The notes beneath the pieces are model-generated. The model ran no database searches and was not told the DNA's origin. It worked only from the letters and a program-made list of their open reading frames with translations. Source: Yoonia sp. SS1-5 (lineage in GTDB: Bacteria; Pseudomonadota; Alphaproteobacteria; Rhodobacterales; Rhodobacteraceae). From it: a stretch of DNA of 64,000 bases. This document shows, one piece after another, positions 47,099-55,139 of the stretch (positions within the stretch are counted from its first letter, which is position 1; the number at the start of each line of letters is the position of its first letter). The translations under genes were made by a program, and so were the position numbers. Where the stretch lies: positions 2,108,001 through 2,172,000 of the forward strand of contig NZ_CP151767.2 in the NCBI RefSeq assembly GCF_038443705.2, written 5' to 3'.

Positions 47099-47742
47099 TG
47101 CATCACCTCTTCGCCTGATCCACCGCGCAGCGCAAATTCAATCAGGGTCAACAGCGTCTCGCGGCGTGTCGACAGCGAATGCGCTTCCAGCAAGGCCTGT
47201 TTGTCCTCCGGCTCAAACGGGCAAAGCATCGACAGCGAGTTGATCAACAATTCATCCTCTGCGTCGCCCAGACTGTCCCAGTCGGTCGATAGCCCCTGCT
47301 CTTTCAGGAACCGACCAAGCGCCTTCATGAAGACGGGCCGATCAAAACCGGGGTCCTTCTCCACCGCGCCCAGATCACGTTCAAACCCGGTCCAGTTGAC
47401 CTCGCAACGGCGGTAAGGGGTGAAACCTTCGATCTCTTTGACGATCCGAAAGCGTGACGCGCCAGACAGGGTGATCATATATCTGCCATCCTCCGTCTCG
47501 GAGAAGGCCGTCAGCTTGCCTGCGCAGCCGATGGTATGCAGCTTGCCGTTGCTGTCAGGCGCATCATAGGGCTGCACCATGCCGATCAGGCGCGACGATG
47601 TTTTCAGCACGTCATCCAACATTGCCAGATAGCGCGGTTCAAACAAATGCAGCGGCAGGCGCGCACGCGGCAAAAGCAGCGCACCGGGCAGCGGAAACAC
47701 CGGGATCGTGTCTGGCAGGTCTGTTGATGATATCATGACCAT
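47095..47742 (-). CDS. LON peptidase N-terminal domain protein
   Basis: 215 aa (or 213 from the ATG at 47736). The LON substrate-binding domain is present ([32 protein letters not shown]) but there is no AAA or protease domain, so it is the stand-alone Lon N-terminal type. Function unknown; relatives bind peptides or unfolded substrates. Between the thioredoxin/TPR gene (21 bases upstream) and Trm112, a gene trio common in the family from memory. Confidence 0.92.
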   Translation of the reverse strand: MVMISSTDLPDTIPVFPLPGALLLPRARLPLHLFEPRYLAMLDDVLKTSSRLIGMVQPYDAPDSNGKLHTIGCAGKLTAFSETEDGRYMITLSGASRFRIVKEIEGFTPYRRCEVNWTGFERDLGAVEKDPGFDRPVFMKALGRFLKEQGLSTDWDSLGDAEDELLINSLSMLCPFEPEDKQALLEAHSLSTRRETLLTLIEFALRGGSGEEVMQ

Positions 47743-47763
47743 TGAACTAGCCCGCAGGACAGG

Positions 47764-48675
47764 TCAGGCAAATATCATCGACGACAGCTTGCGACGTCCG
47801 TTCAAAACGATGGGATCTTTCGCTTCATGAGCATCAAATATAGTGAAAAGCTGGGTTTTGGCCGCCCCGTCATTCCAGTCTCGGTCACGGCGGAACAGCT
47901 CCAGCAGCATATCCACGGCCTCTTCGGCCTGCCCGTTGGCATGCAGGGCGGTGGCCAGATCAAAGCGGGCCTGATGATTGTCGGGCTCTGCCTCGACGGC
48001 GGCCTGCAATTCGGCAACCGGGCCGGCATTGGCGGCTTCGCGCGCCAGCATGATCTGGGCATGTGCGCTTTCCAGTGCCGGATCGGTTGAGATCTCTGCA
48101 GGGGCGCCGTTCAGGATCGCCTCGGCCTGATCAACATCATCCAGCGCCAGATAGGCACGAACAAGGCCCGCATAGGCCGGTGCGTTGGCAGGCTCTTCCT
48201 GCAGGATGGCGGCAAAGGTCTCGGCAGCATCTGCGGCGGCCCCTTCATCCAGCATCTGCTCGGCAGCCTCAATCGCGGCCTCCAGCCCTTCGGCTGCGGG
48301 GTCACCTGCCAGATCAGCGACCTTTTTGACAAATGCCTCGATTTCGGACGGCGGCAGCGCACCTTGGAACGCATCAACCGGGCGGCCCTGGTAGAAGGCA
48401 TAGACAGTCGGTATCGACTGCACCTGTAACTGGGCGGCGTAGGCCTGATGGGCGTCCACGTCGATCTTGACCATCTTCACACGTCCGCCTGCCTTGGTCA
48501 CCGCAGCCTCAAGCGCGGGCCCCAGTGTTTTGCAGGGGCCACACCACTGGGCCCAGAAATCCACAATAACCGGGACGGTCTGCGAGGCTTCGATCACATC
48601 CTGTGCAAAACTGGCGTCAGTTCCGTCTATCACAAGATCACCGGTTGGGGGCGTGGCTTCGCCAAGTTCAAGCAT
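47764..48675 (-). CDS. thioredoxin-TPR fusion, CnoX/YbbN-like co-chaperone
   Basis: 303 aa from the ATG at 48675; the longer frame upstream is antisense to the SGNH hydrolase. Thioredoxin domain (about 15-120) with an intact WCGPC active site (Cys45, Cys48) and cis-Pro in SIPTVYAF, then TPR-like helical repeats to the C terminus. YbbN/CnoX proteins hold unfolded or oxidised clients and hand them to chaperones. Unlike E. coli YbbN, the CxxC is complete here, so it may also act as a reductase. Confidence 0.93.
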   Translation of the reverse strand: MLELGEATPPTGDLVIDGTDASFAQDVIEASQTVPVIVDFWAQWCGPCKTLGPALEAAVTKAGGRVKMVKIDVDAHQAYAAQLQVQSIPTVYAFYQGRPVDAFQGALPPSEIEAFVKKVADLAGDPAAEGLEAAIEAAEQMLDEGAAADAAETFAAILQEEPANAPAYAGLVRAYLALDDVDQAEAILNGAPAEISTDPALESAHAQIMLAREAANAGPVAELQAAVEAEPDNHQARFDLATALHANGQAEEAVDMLLELFRRDRDWNDGAAKTQLFTIFDAHEAKDPIVLNGRRKLSSMIFA

Positions 48676-48783
48676 GGCAGGTCTCCTTGATAGCGTTTCG
48701 CTGTCTATATGTGTGCATTGGGTGCAAAGGCCAAGGGGAATTCGCGCTTTACCGGTTTGCAACGCGGCAGTAGCGTGGCCTGC

Positions 48784-49422
48784 ATGGCAAAGACGATACT
48801 GGCATATGGGGATAGCAACACCCACGGCACACCGCCGATGACCGACCGTATGGTCTATGCGCGTTATGGCGCGGACGTCCGGTGGCCAACTCTTCTGGGG
48901 CGCTCGCTGCAGCCGGATTGGCAGGTGATCGAGGCCGGGCTGCCCGGGCGGACAGCTGCGCATGACTGCCCTGTGATGGGGACGCATCGGAATGGGCAAG
49001 TGGGTCTGCGGATTGCGCTGGAAAGCCACGGACCTATTGATTTGCTGACCATCATGCTGGGAACAAATGACAGCAAGACGTTCTTCGGTCTCAGCGCGGA
49101 CGGGATCGCCGCAGGTCTGGCCAGTCTGCTCGCTATCGCGCAGTCCGATGAGTACCAGACACGGCATGGGGGGTTTGAGATTCTGCTGATTTGCCCGCCA
49201 CCGGTCTTGGAACAAGGCCCCATATCAGCCGATTTTTTCGGGGCAAATGCCAAGACGGTTGCCTTGCCGGAATATTGCGCCAAGCTGGCCGCGGCGCGGG
49301 GCGTGCATTTTCTGGATGCAGGCAAGCATATCGCGTCCAGCCCTGTCGATGGGGTCCATTTTGATCCGGCGGGGCATCTGGCACTTGCGCAAGCCGTCGC
49401 AGCGCGGATCAAGAACCTATGA
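48784..49422 (+). CDS. SGNH/GDSL hydrolase (arylesterase-like)
   Basis: 212 aa from the ATG at 48784. Block [15 protein letters not shown] with the nucleophile Ser, block III LGTNDSK, and block [15 protein letters not shown] with Asp and His. Serine esterase or lipase of the arylesterase/acetyl-xylan-like group; substrate unknown. Divergent from the thioredoxin gene; its stop overlaps the NUDIX gene by ATGA. Confidence 0.93.
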   Translation: MAKTILAYGDSNTHGTPPMTDRMVYARYGADVRWPTLLGRSLQPDWQVIEAGLPGRTAAHDCPVMGTHRNGQVGLRIALESHGPIDLLTIMLGTNDSKTFFGLSADGIAAGLASLLAIAQSDEYQTRHGGFEILLICPPPVLEQGPISADFFGANAKTVALPEYCAKLAAARGVHFLDAGKHIASSPVDGVHFDPAGHLALAQAVAARIKNL

Positions 49423-49823
49423 TCCGGCCCACCCTCGCGGCACTCGCGGTTGTGATCAGGGATGATGCGGCGCTGCTGGTCAAGCGGCGCAAAGAACCGG
49501 ACGCAGGCAAATGGGGATTTGCGGGCGGGCATGTAGAGCCGGGGGAAACAGCGCTGGCCGCCGCCGTGCGCGAATTGGGCGAAGAGACATCCGTGATGGC
49601 AAGGCCCATCCGGTACCTGACCAATCTTGATATCATCATTCGGAATAAAGACGGGGATTTGCAGCACCACTTCCTGCTGGCGGCCGTCTTATGCGCGTAT
49701 GAACGCGGGGACCCTTATCCAGCCGATGACGTCAGTGATGCACGCTGGATCAAGATCAGCGATATCGCCGCGGTTGATACCAGCGCAGACGTGCAGCGGT
49801 TGATCAACCTGGCAACGTCGTAG
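49419..49823 (+). CDS. NUDIX hydrolase
   Basis: 134 aa. Nudix box [21 protein letters not shown] (read with one residue either side) lies about residues 33-55 and matches the consensus. The N terminus [20 protein letters not shown] is typical of ADP-ribose pyrophosphatase/MutT-like members. Translationally coupled to the hydrolase gene; ends TAG against a hairpin shared with the convergent gene. Confidence 0.92.
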   Translation: MIRPTLAALAVVIRDDAALLVKRRKEPDAGKWGFAGGHVEPGETALAAAVRELGEETSVMARPIRYLTNLDIIIRNKDGDLQHHFLLAAVLCAYERGDPYPADDVSDARWIKISDIAAVDTSADVQRLINLATS

Positions 49824-49841
49824 GATGGATTTCAATCCATC
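49821..49841. repeat. short hairpin joining two convergent stop codons (GATGGATT type)
   Basis: Arms GATGGATT (49824-49831) and AATCCATC (49834-49841), 2-base loop. TAG of the NUDIX gene is at 49821-49823 and TGA of the minus-strand glycosidase at 49834-49832. Same architecture and near-same sequence as 11401-11421, including the codon TCG before the plus-strand TAG. Confidence 0.6.
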
Positions 49842-50557
49842 CCATTATCAACAACCCCGACAATCGGACCTAGTTGAAACCCGATATCCGAACGACCCAA
49901 AGACGGCGCATGCAGTCGCGATACCTTGCCATCGAAATACAAGGCATTTGGCAACTTCAAATAATCGCGAAACACGGTGCCAAATTCGAAAAACGACACC
50001 GGGTCATTCGAAATGACAAAAACGGCCTGCGTGCCGTCGGCACTGGTTCCAACACCGTTGCGAATGAAACGGGACGTGCCATCCGGCAGAAACCGGGGAT
50101 GCAGGGCGCCATCAATCACCAGCATCGGCCCTGACTGGGTGGCATCGCGGCATCGGGGCTGCAAATCGACATATTGCAGCGTCTCATAAACCTGCGCGGA
50201 CCCGTCATTGACGCAGAAAATGCCATTTGGCAGCAATCCAAAATTGCCGGGCCCTTCGGTTGTGATCACACGCATCTTCTCGATGCCGTTTTCAACATAA
50301 TGGCCGACCGGTGCGCGATCATCATGATACATCCCGGCATTCATGGCAAAGGACAGCATTTCCACATCCAGCGTCGCCTCAACCGCGCTGAAACTGCCCA
50401 GCACGGTTCCGTCCTCGTCCGCATGGAACAGGCGCAATGCTTCGCGCGCCGCGTCGACATGGCATGCAGTATAGCTCTTGCCTTCATGATCGAAATCGTC
50501 GCAGGTCACCGCCGCCGCTGGCGTTCCAAGCAACAGCAAAAACACAAGCCAGCGCAT
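49832..50557 (-). CDS. secreted phosphodiester glycosidase family protein
   Basis: 241 aa. Signal peptide 1-16 (MRWLVFLLLLGTPAAA). NAGPA/phosphodiester glycosidase-like domain: FAMNAGMYHDDRAPVGHYVENG, LPNGIFCVNDGSAQVYET, and LKLPNALYFDGKVSRL. Relatives remove GlcNAc from phosphodiesters or modify exopolysaccharide; substrate here unknown. Its ATG shares a base with the rbfA stop (TAATG), so it is cotranscribed with rbfA. Confidence 0.88.
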   Translation of the reverse strand: MRWLVFLLLLGTPAAAVTCDDFDHEGKSYTACHVDAAREALRLFHADEDGTVLGSFSAVEATLDVEMLSFAMNAGMYHDDRAPVGHYVENGIEKMRVITTEGPGNFGLLPNGIFCVNDGSAQVYETLQYVDLQPRCRDATQSGPMLVIDGALHPRFLPDGTSRFIRNGVGTSADGTQAVFVISNDPVSFFEFGTVFRDYLKLPNALYFDGKVSRLHAPSLGRSDIGFQLGPIVGVVDNGMD

Positions 50558-50952
50558 TAGTCTTCCAGATCCTGACGGACGTGATCATCCGACAGCAAGG
50601 CCCGGGTCGCATCCATCTGATCAAATGTTCCGTCGAGCTCGAACCGCAGCTCGGGCGCGAACTTCATTGATCCGCCTTTGACAACCAGATGCCGTATCTC
50701 GTGTTTGTTGCGGCGCAAGGCCGCCAGCGCGTCTTCCTTGCCCTGCCCACCCAGCGGCAGCACAAATGCGGTTGCAATGCGCAAGTCGGGGGTCATGCGC
50801 ACTTCGCCAACGGTAATCGACATGCGCGCCAGATCATCATCATGTACGTCACCCCGCTGCAGGACCTCTGACAGGATGCGGCGAAATTGTTCCCCCACTC
50901 GCAACATTCGCTGCGTCGGAGCCTTGCCATCGCGATTTGATTGTTTAGCCAT
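50557..50952 (-). CDS. rbfA: ribosome-binding factor A
   Basis: 131 aa from the ATG at 50952 (MAKQSNRDGKAPTQRMLRVG); an ATG three codons earlier is possible. KH-like fold: RMLRVGEQFRRILSEVLQRG, ITVGEVRMTPDLRIATAFVLPLGG, and KFAPELRFELDGTFDQ. RbfA assists late 30S maturation near the 5' end of 16S rRNA. Divergent from dapB. Confidence 0.94.
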   Translation of the reverse strand: MAKQSNRDGKAPTQRMLRVGEQFRRILSEVLQRGDVHDDDLARMSITVGEVRMTPDLRIATAFVLPLGGQGKEDALAALRRNKHEIRHLVVKGGSMKFAPELRFELDGTFDQMDATRALLSDDHVRQDLED

Positions 50953-51051
50953 AGGGGTCATTTAAGCATTTGGATCCCCGATGCCAAGCAAGGCTTTGCA
51001 CCGCGGGCGATCCGCCGCTAAGAACGTCGCGGCAATAAAAGGATAGCAGCC

Positions 51052-51873
51052 ATGACATCACAACCGGGCATTGTCGTCACAGGCGGTTCAGGACGCATGG
51101 GCCAGATGCTGGTTGCGACCATTCTGGCCTCTGATAGCTGCAAACTGACCGCTGTCCTTGAACGACCCGGGCATGACTGGATCGGGCAGGATGTGGGCGT
51201 CATGATGGGCGGTCAGCCAGCCGGCGTTGTGGTCAGCGATGACCCGCTTGCAGCCTTTGCCAACGCGCAGGCCGTGATCGACTTTACCGCACCCGCAGCC
51301 ACTGTCGCATTTGCAGGCCTTGCCGCGCAGGCAAAGGCCGTTCACGTCATCGGCACAACGGGGCTTTCTGCAGATGATATCGCCGCAATCGAAGCGGCCG
51401 CACATCACACGGTGATCGTGCGCGCGGGAAACATGTCGCTTGGGGTCAATCTATTGACCGAACTGACAAAGAAAGTCGCCGCAGCGCTTGACGCCGATTT
51501 TGATATCGAGGTGATCGAGGCGCATCATGGGCAAAAGGTCGATGCCCCGTCAGGAACCGCGTTGATGCTGGGCGAAGCTGCCGCGGAAGGGCGCGGTGTT
51601 TCGCTGGACGATGTGCGCGACAGCGGGCGCGACGGGATCACCGGCGCGCGAAAGCGTGGCGATATCGGTTTCACCGCCATCAGGGGGGGCGATATCGTGG
51701 GCGAACATGACGTCCTTTTTGCCGCCCCGGGCGAGCGGATCGTTTTGCGCCACATCGCGACGGACCGGGCGGTCTTTGCCCGCGGCGCTGTAAAGGCAGC
51801 CCTTTGGGGGCAATCAAAACTGCCCGGCGCCTATGATATGCTGGACGTTCTGGGCCTGTCGCAAAAGGAATAA
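51052..51873 (+). CDS. dapB: 4-hydroxy-tetrahydrodipicolinate reductase
   Basis: 273 aa. NAD(P)-binding [16 protein letters not shown] at the start, the catalytic segment [20 protein letters not shown] with the key His and Lys, and [13 protein letters not shown] in the substrate half. It reduces hydroxy-tetrahydrodipicolinate in the lysine and meso-diaminopimelate pathway needed for peptidoglycan. Confidence 0.97.
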   Translation: MTSQPGIVVTGGSGRMGQMLVATILASDSCKLTAVLERPGHDWIGQDVGVMMGGQPAGVVVSDDPLAAFANAQAVIDFTAPAATVAFAGLAAQAKAVHVIGTTGLSADDIAAIEAAAHHTVIVRAGNMSLGVNLLTELTKKVAAALDADFDIEVIEAHHGQKVDAPSGTALMLGEAAAEGRGVSLDDVRDSGRDGITGARKRGDIGFTAIRGGDIVGEHDVLFAAPGERIVLRHIATDRAVFARGAVKAALWGQSKLPGAYDMLDVLGLSQKE

Positions 51874-51890
51874 GTGAACCAAACACCTCG

Positions 51891-51934
51891 TTCAGGCGTA
51901 TTTATACCAACACGCAAGAAACAAAGAGGTGTTT
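51891..51934 (+). promoter_or_regulatory. hairpin covering the ribosome binding site of the 51936 gene
   Basis: Perfect 9-bp stem AAACACCTC (51891-51899) / GAGGTGTTT (51926-51934) with a 26-base loop. The right arm contains the Shine-Dalgarno GAGGTG (51926-51931), four bases before the ATG at 51936. Folding would hide the ribosome binding site. Confidence 0.55.
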
Positions 51935-51935
51935 G

Positions 51936-52295
51936 ATGAAACGGTTCATCGCCGCACTTTCCATCGTTATAGCCGCAGCACCTGCCGGCGCTGATGCCTA
52001 CGAAGCCATCAAGGATGAGGCGACATTCGTGTCGCTCGTCGACGGAAAACTCCTGCGAAACCGCCTTTATGGGGTGCGTTTGAACGTGCTTGATAACGGG
52101 CAGATAGAAGGGTCAGCCATCGGCTGGGACATCACCGGTACGTGGGACTGGCAGGACGGGTATTTCTGCCGCGAGATGAGCTGGGGCGGCGATCCGATCC
52201 CTTACAACTGTCAGCTGGTCGAATTCGATGGCGCCAACCTGCGCTTTACCGTCGATCAGGGTGCCGGGGATTCTGCATCTTTCAGCATCAATTAA
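51936..52295 (+). CDS. small secreted protein, unknown function
   Basis: 119 aa from the ATG at 51936. Signal peptide MKRFIAALSIVIAAAPAGADA; mature domain of about 98 residues with the beta-rich pattern TFVSLVDGKLLRNRLYGVRL, GWDITGTWDWQDGYFC and RFTVDQGAGDSASFSIN, and two cysteines (YFCREM, YNCQLV). Reminds me of small periplasmic proteins sometimes labelled dihydrodipicolinate reductase because they follow dapB; no catalytic DapB feature is present. Function unknown. Confidence 0.8.
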   Translation: MKRFIAALSIVIAAAPAGADAYEAIKDEATFVSLVDGKLLRNRLYGVRLNVLDNGQIEGSAIGWDITGTWDWQDGYFCREMSWGGDPIPYNCQLVEFDGANLRFTVDQGAGDSASFSIN

Positions 52296-52334
52296 ATCTG
52301 CCACGCACCGTCAAAGCTTGCTAAGCTCTGCACT

Positions 52335-52976
52335 ATGTGGCGGCTTTTTTTTGTATTTTTCCCGGCGATGGGACAGGCGTGTGAAACACCGATTTGTCCC
52401 GTGGCCGCGGACAGCATCTATTTCGCAAAGGTGATCACGTTCGAAGATCAGGCCAGCGGTTTTGGACCTGGCCGGCCCTTTGCAGATGTCATCTGGATGG
52501 ATGGGATTGCCTTTGGTGAACATTTTGCAGGTCAGTCCATGGGTGCGGTCGGCAATTTTGATCGGGTCACCGGACAGGCGACGGGGCCCTTGACGCTCCG
52601 CCCCGGCGCGCCGGCGCAAAACCTGACCATCATCCGACTGCCACAAACCAACGTTCTTAGCGGGTATGGCCCCACCGGCTATCCGAACCATACGGCCACC
52701 GGCGAAGGCGCGATTGCGCTATTGTTTGATCACGACCAGCCCATCGTGGGCTTTGATCTGCGCGGGGGCGAAGGCGGGTTCGCTACACTTGGGTTCCTGA
52801 CACGGGACGGGACCGTCATTGATACCCATATCGTTGGGCCATTGGCCGAGAAATCCTATGCCTTTGCCCGCCGTGACCAGCAGGCTGATATCGCGGGGCT
52901 GATCATTACCAACGAAGATCCCGACGGCATCGCACTGGATACCGTATCTTTTGAATCGGTTGATCAATCGAGCTAG
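52335..52976 (+). CDS. secreted protein of unknown function
   Basis: 213 aa from the ATG at 52335; the first 14 residues (MWRLFFVFFPAMGQ) form a short signal peptide. The rest looks like a beta-sandwich (ADSIYFAKVITFEDQASGF, PIVGFDLRGGEGGFATLGFL, ADIAGLIITNEDPDGIALDT), a layout common in exported or extracellular proteins of the PEP-CTERM-associated kind, but no sorting signal is visible. Two cysteines near the N terminus. No family recognised. Ends in a CTAGGGG motif next to the repeat element. Confidence 0.72.
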   Translation: MWRLFFVFFPAMGQACETPICPVAADSIYFAKVITFEDQASGFGPGRPFADVIWMDGIAFGEHFAGQSMGAVGNFDRVTGQATGPLTLRPGAPAQNLTIIRLPQTNVLSGYGPTGYPNHTATGEGAIALLFDHDQPIVGFDLRGGEGGFATLGFLTRDGTVIDTHIVGPLAEKSYAFARRDQQADIAGLIITNEDPDGIALDTVSFESVDQSS

Positions 52977-53274
52977 GGGCAGGACCCGTCCGTGCCAGGC
53001 AAACGCTAGGGTCAGTACCCATTCATTCCATGTCGCCAGCGCAGATTTCACGAAATGTCAGTGGTTCGGGACGCGCCGGCCATAGTTGCTCTACGGACAA
53101 GCGGCCCGCGCCGCTGAGATGAAGTGAAATCCGCGCCCAAAGGGTTTGGCCGATTTTGCCCGTGAGCAGCGTTACATCCCCTTGCAATAGAACCACTATT
53201 ACGGCGGGGCTGCGCCTCGTCACAACCAAAATCAGTCAAACTGGCGACATGGAATGAATGGGTCCGGACCCTAA
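52973..53274. mobile_element. MITE-like element with ~33-bp inverted terminal repeats (53006-53274) and a degenerate flanking copy of its end
   Basis: Arm 1 is 53006-53039 (CTAGGGTCAGTACCCATTCA, then TTCCATGTCGCCAG). Arm 2 is 53241-53274, the reverse complement except for three inner bases (CGG for AGT) and the outermost base. The 201-base interior has no convincing ORF and no transposase. A degenerate CTAGGGGCAGGACCC occurs at 52973-52987. The element supplies the stop codon of the 53271-53534 gene. Size and structure fit a nonautonomous miniature transposable element; target duplication is not evident. Confidence 0.7.
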
Positions 53275-53534
53275 CCTGCTTCCGCAATCACCCGGTCAAA
53301 CATGGCGCATACCTCGTTCAGGTCGCCGGTTCCACTTTGAATCGCGTTCATCATGTCTTCGATTTCCTGCGAAATCACCTGAACCCGATCTGCGTCGCGT
53401 TCACCGATGGTCCGCAGCGCGGTGACCATCTCGGCTGACCTGTCCTGAATGACGGTGGGCGAGCATGCCTGCTGCGCCTGTACGCCAGTTCCCAGACCCA
53501 GCGCCATCACGCAAATCATTGCACTTCTTTTCAT
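53271..53534 (-). CDS. small secreted protein, unknown function
   Basis: 87 aa from the ATG at 53534; longer upstream frame ignored. Signal peptide MKRSAMICVMALGLGTGVQA, then a small helical domain with two cysteines (QACSPTV, NEVCAMF) likely disulfide-bonded. No family recognised. Its TAG (53273-53271) is formed by the end of the inverted-repeat element, so the C terminus may have been changed by insertion. Confidence 0.65.
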   Translation of the reverse strand: MKRSAMICVMALGLGTGVQAQQACSPTVIQDRSAEMVTALRTIGERDADRVQVISQEIEDMMNAIQSGTGDLNEVCAMFDRVIAEAG

Positions 53535-53566
53535 TTTTTTATTCCTGCTCTTGTTGTGCGGGATGG

Positions 53567-53743
53567 CTAGAAATCGACGGCCAGCCCTTTTTTTTCCCAA
53601 TCACCATATCGTACCGGTTCCGGCCCGTCGCGCCCACCCAGTTCAACTGGAAGCGCGGCGCTGGCGGCGGTTTTGCGCCGCTCCTCGGCCTCGGCCAATG
53701 CCCGTTTGGCAGCGTCGGGAATGTCGTTTTTCTCATCGCTCAT
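53567..53743 (-). CDS. DUF1674 family protein (SDHAF4-like)
   Basis: 58 aa from the ATG at 53743. It ends with the family signature PVRYGDWEKKGLAVDF, preceded by an AEAEERR helix and a GGRDGPEP linker. The eukaryotic relative SDHAF4 assists flavination or assembly of succinate dehydrogenase; the bacterial role is presumed similar but untested. Divergent from rsmB with 70 bases between starts. Confidence 0.9.
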   Translation of the reverse strand: MSDEKNDIPDAAKRALAEAEERRKTAASAALPVELGGRDGPEPVRYGDWEKKGLAVDF

Positions 53744-53813
53744 CGCGGCTGTCCTTGTGCGCTTATGCCCTTGTGATATACGCCCGCCCCAGCCACGTTC
53801 AAGGGATAGCATC

Positions 53814-55088
53814 ATGCGCACAACCGGCCTGCCCGCCCGCAAAGCGGCCCATTCCCTGCTGATGCAGATCACAACAGAAGGCCGGTTGATGGCCGAACTG
53901 ATCACCGCCGGCGCCCTGTCTGATCTGGCACCTGAGGACCGCGCCCGCGCCCAGCGTCTGGCGGCAGACACATTGCGCGGGCTGGATCGGGCGGACCGGA
54001 TGCTGAAACCCTACCTGAAAAAGGCCCCGCCACCCCATGTGATGAACGCGCTGCGGCTAGGCACGACCGAACTTTGCGCGGGTGAGGCCGCCCATGGCGT
54101 GGTGAATGCGATTGTGGAAATCGTCAGCCGCAACAAACGAACCCAATCCATGAAGGGCCTGACAAACGCCGTCCTGCGCAAAATCGCCGCCGAAGGACCC
54201 GAGGGTTGGAACGCCCGCGCCGTCCCCCTTCTGCCGGGTTGGCTGCGACAGCCCTTGGTCGCCGCCTGGGGACGACAGACGGTCAGCGCAATGGAGGCCG
54301 CCCATTTCGCCAGCGCGCCGCTTGATCTGACGGCCAAGGCTGACCCGGACGCCGTCGCAAAGGCAACCGGTGGGGTCGTGCTGCCAAACGGTTCGATCCG
54401 GGTTGCGGATGCAGGGCAGGTATCGGAATTGGCGGGCTATGCCGATGGGTCATGGTGGGTACAGGACGCAGCCGCCGCCATGCCCGTCAAAATGCTGGGC
54501 GATGTGGCCGGGTTGAATATCGTCGATCTCTGCGCCGCGCCGGGCGGGAAGACGATGCAACTTGCCGCAGGTGGGGCGCAGGTCACGGCTGTCGATCTGT
54601 CCAAGCGCCGGATGGCGCGGGTTGCCGAGAACCTGCAGCGCACAGGCCTGCAGGCAGAATTGGTCGTCGCCGATGCGCTGGCATTTGACAGCGGACAAAG
54701 GGATGTCGTTGTGCTGGACGCGCCTTGCTCTGCCACCGGCACGATCCGGCGGCATCCCGACCTGCCCTACGCCAAGGACGGCGCGGAATTCGGGGATCTG
54801 ATGGCACTGCAGGAACAGATGATCGACCATGCGGTTGGGCTGATCAAACCGGGTGGGCGGCTGTTGTATTGCACCTGTTCACTGTTGCCCGACGAAGGCG
54901 AGGTTCAGGTTGAAGACGCGCTGGCGCGGCATGCTAACCTGACCGTCGAAAGGGACGCCATCACGGGGCCCGGTATCGCGCCCGACTGGGTGACCGACGA
55001 CGGGGGCCTGCGGCTGCGCCCCGACTACTGGTCTGATCAGGGTGGCATGGATGGGTTCTATATCGCGGTGCTGCGAAAGGCCGCGTGA
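53814..55088 (+). CDS. rsmB: 16S rRNA (cytosine-5) methyltransferase RsmB-like
   Basis: 424 aa from the ATG at 53814. N-terminal NusB-like domain (RKAAHSLLMQI to about 130), then the class I methyltransferase fold: NIVDLCAAPGGKTMQLA (motif I), VLDAPCSATGTIRRHPD with the Cys of motif IV, and YCTCSLLPDEGEVQ with the catalytic Cys of motif VI. It methylates a cytosine of 16S rRNA (C967 in E. coli). First of seven same-strand genes up to the second M16 protein. Confidence 0.94.
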   Translation: MRTTGLPARKAAHSLLMQITTEGRLMAELITAGALSDLAPEDRARAQRLAADTLRGLDRADRMLKPYLKKAPPPHVMNALRLGTTELCAGEAAHGVVNAIVEIVSRNKRTQSMKGLTNAVLRKIAAEGPEGWNARAVPLLPGWLRQPLVAAWGRQTVSAMEAAHFASAPLDLTAKADPDAVAKATGGVVLPNGSIRVADAGQVSELAGYADGSWWVQDAAAAMPVKMLGDVAGLNIVDLCAAPGGKTMQLAAGGAQVTAVDLSKRRMARVAENLQRTGLQAELVVADALAFDSGQRDVVVLDAPCSATGTIRRHPDLPYAKDGAEFGDLMALQEQMIDHAVGLIKPGGRLLYCTCSLLPDEGEVQVEDALARHANLTVERDAITGPGIAPDWVTDDGGLRLRPDYWSDQGGMDGFYIAVLRKAA

Positions 55089-55139
55089 CTTGGCAGCCGA
55101 CCTTTCTTATGTTTCCGCACAGGCAGAACAGGCAAGGGT

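Noticed and set aside
53023..53229. 68-codon minus-strand ORF inside the inverted-repeat element
   Set aside because: Starts and ends within the element, no transposase or other motif.
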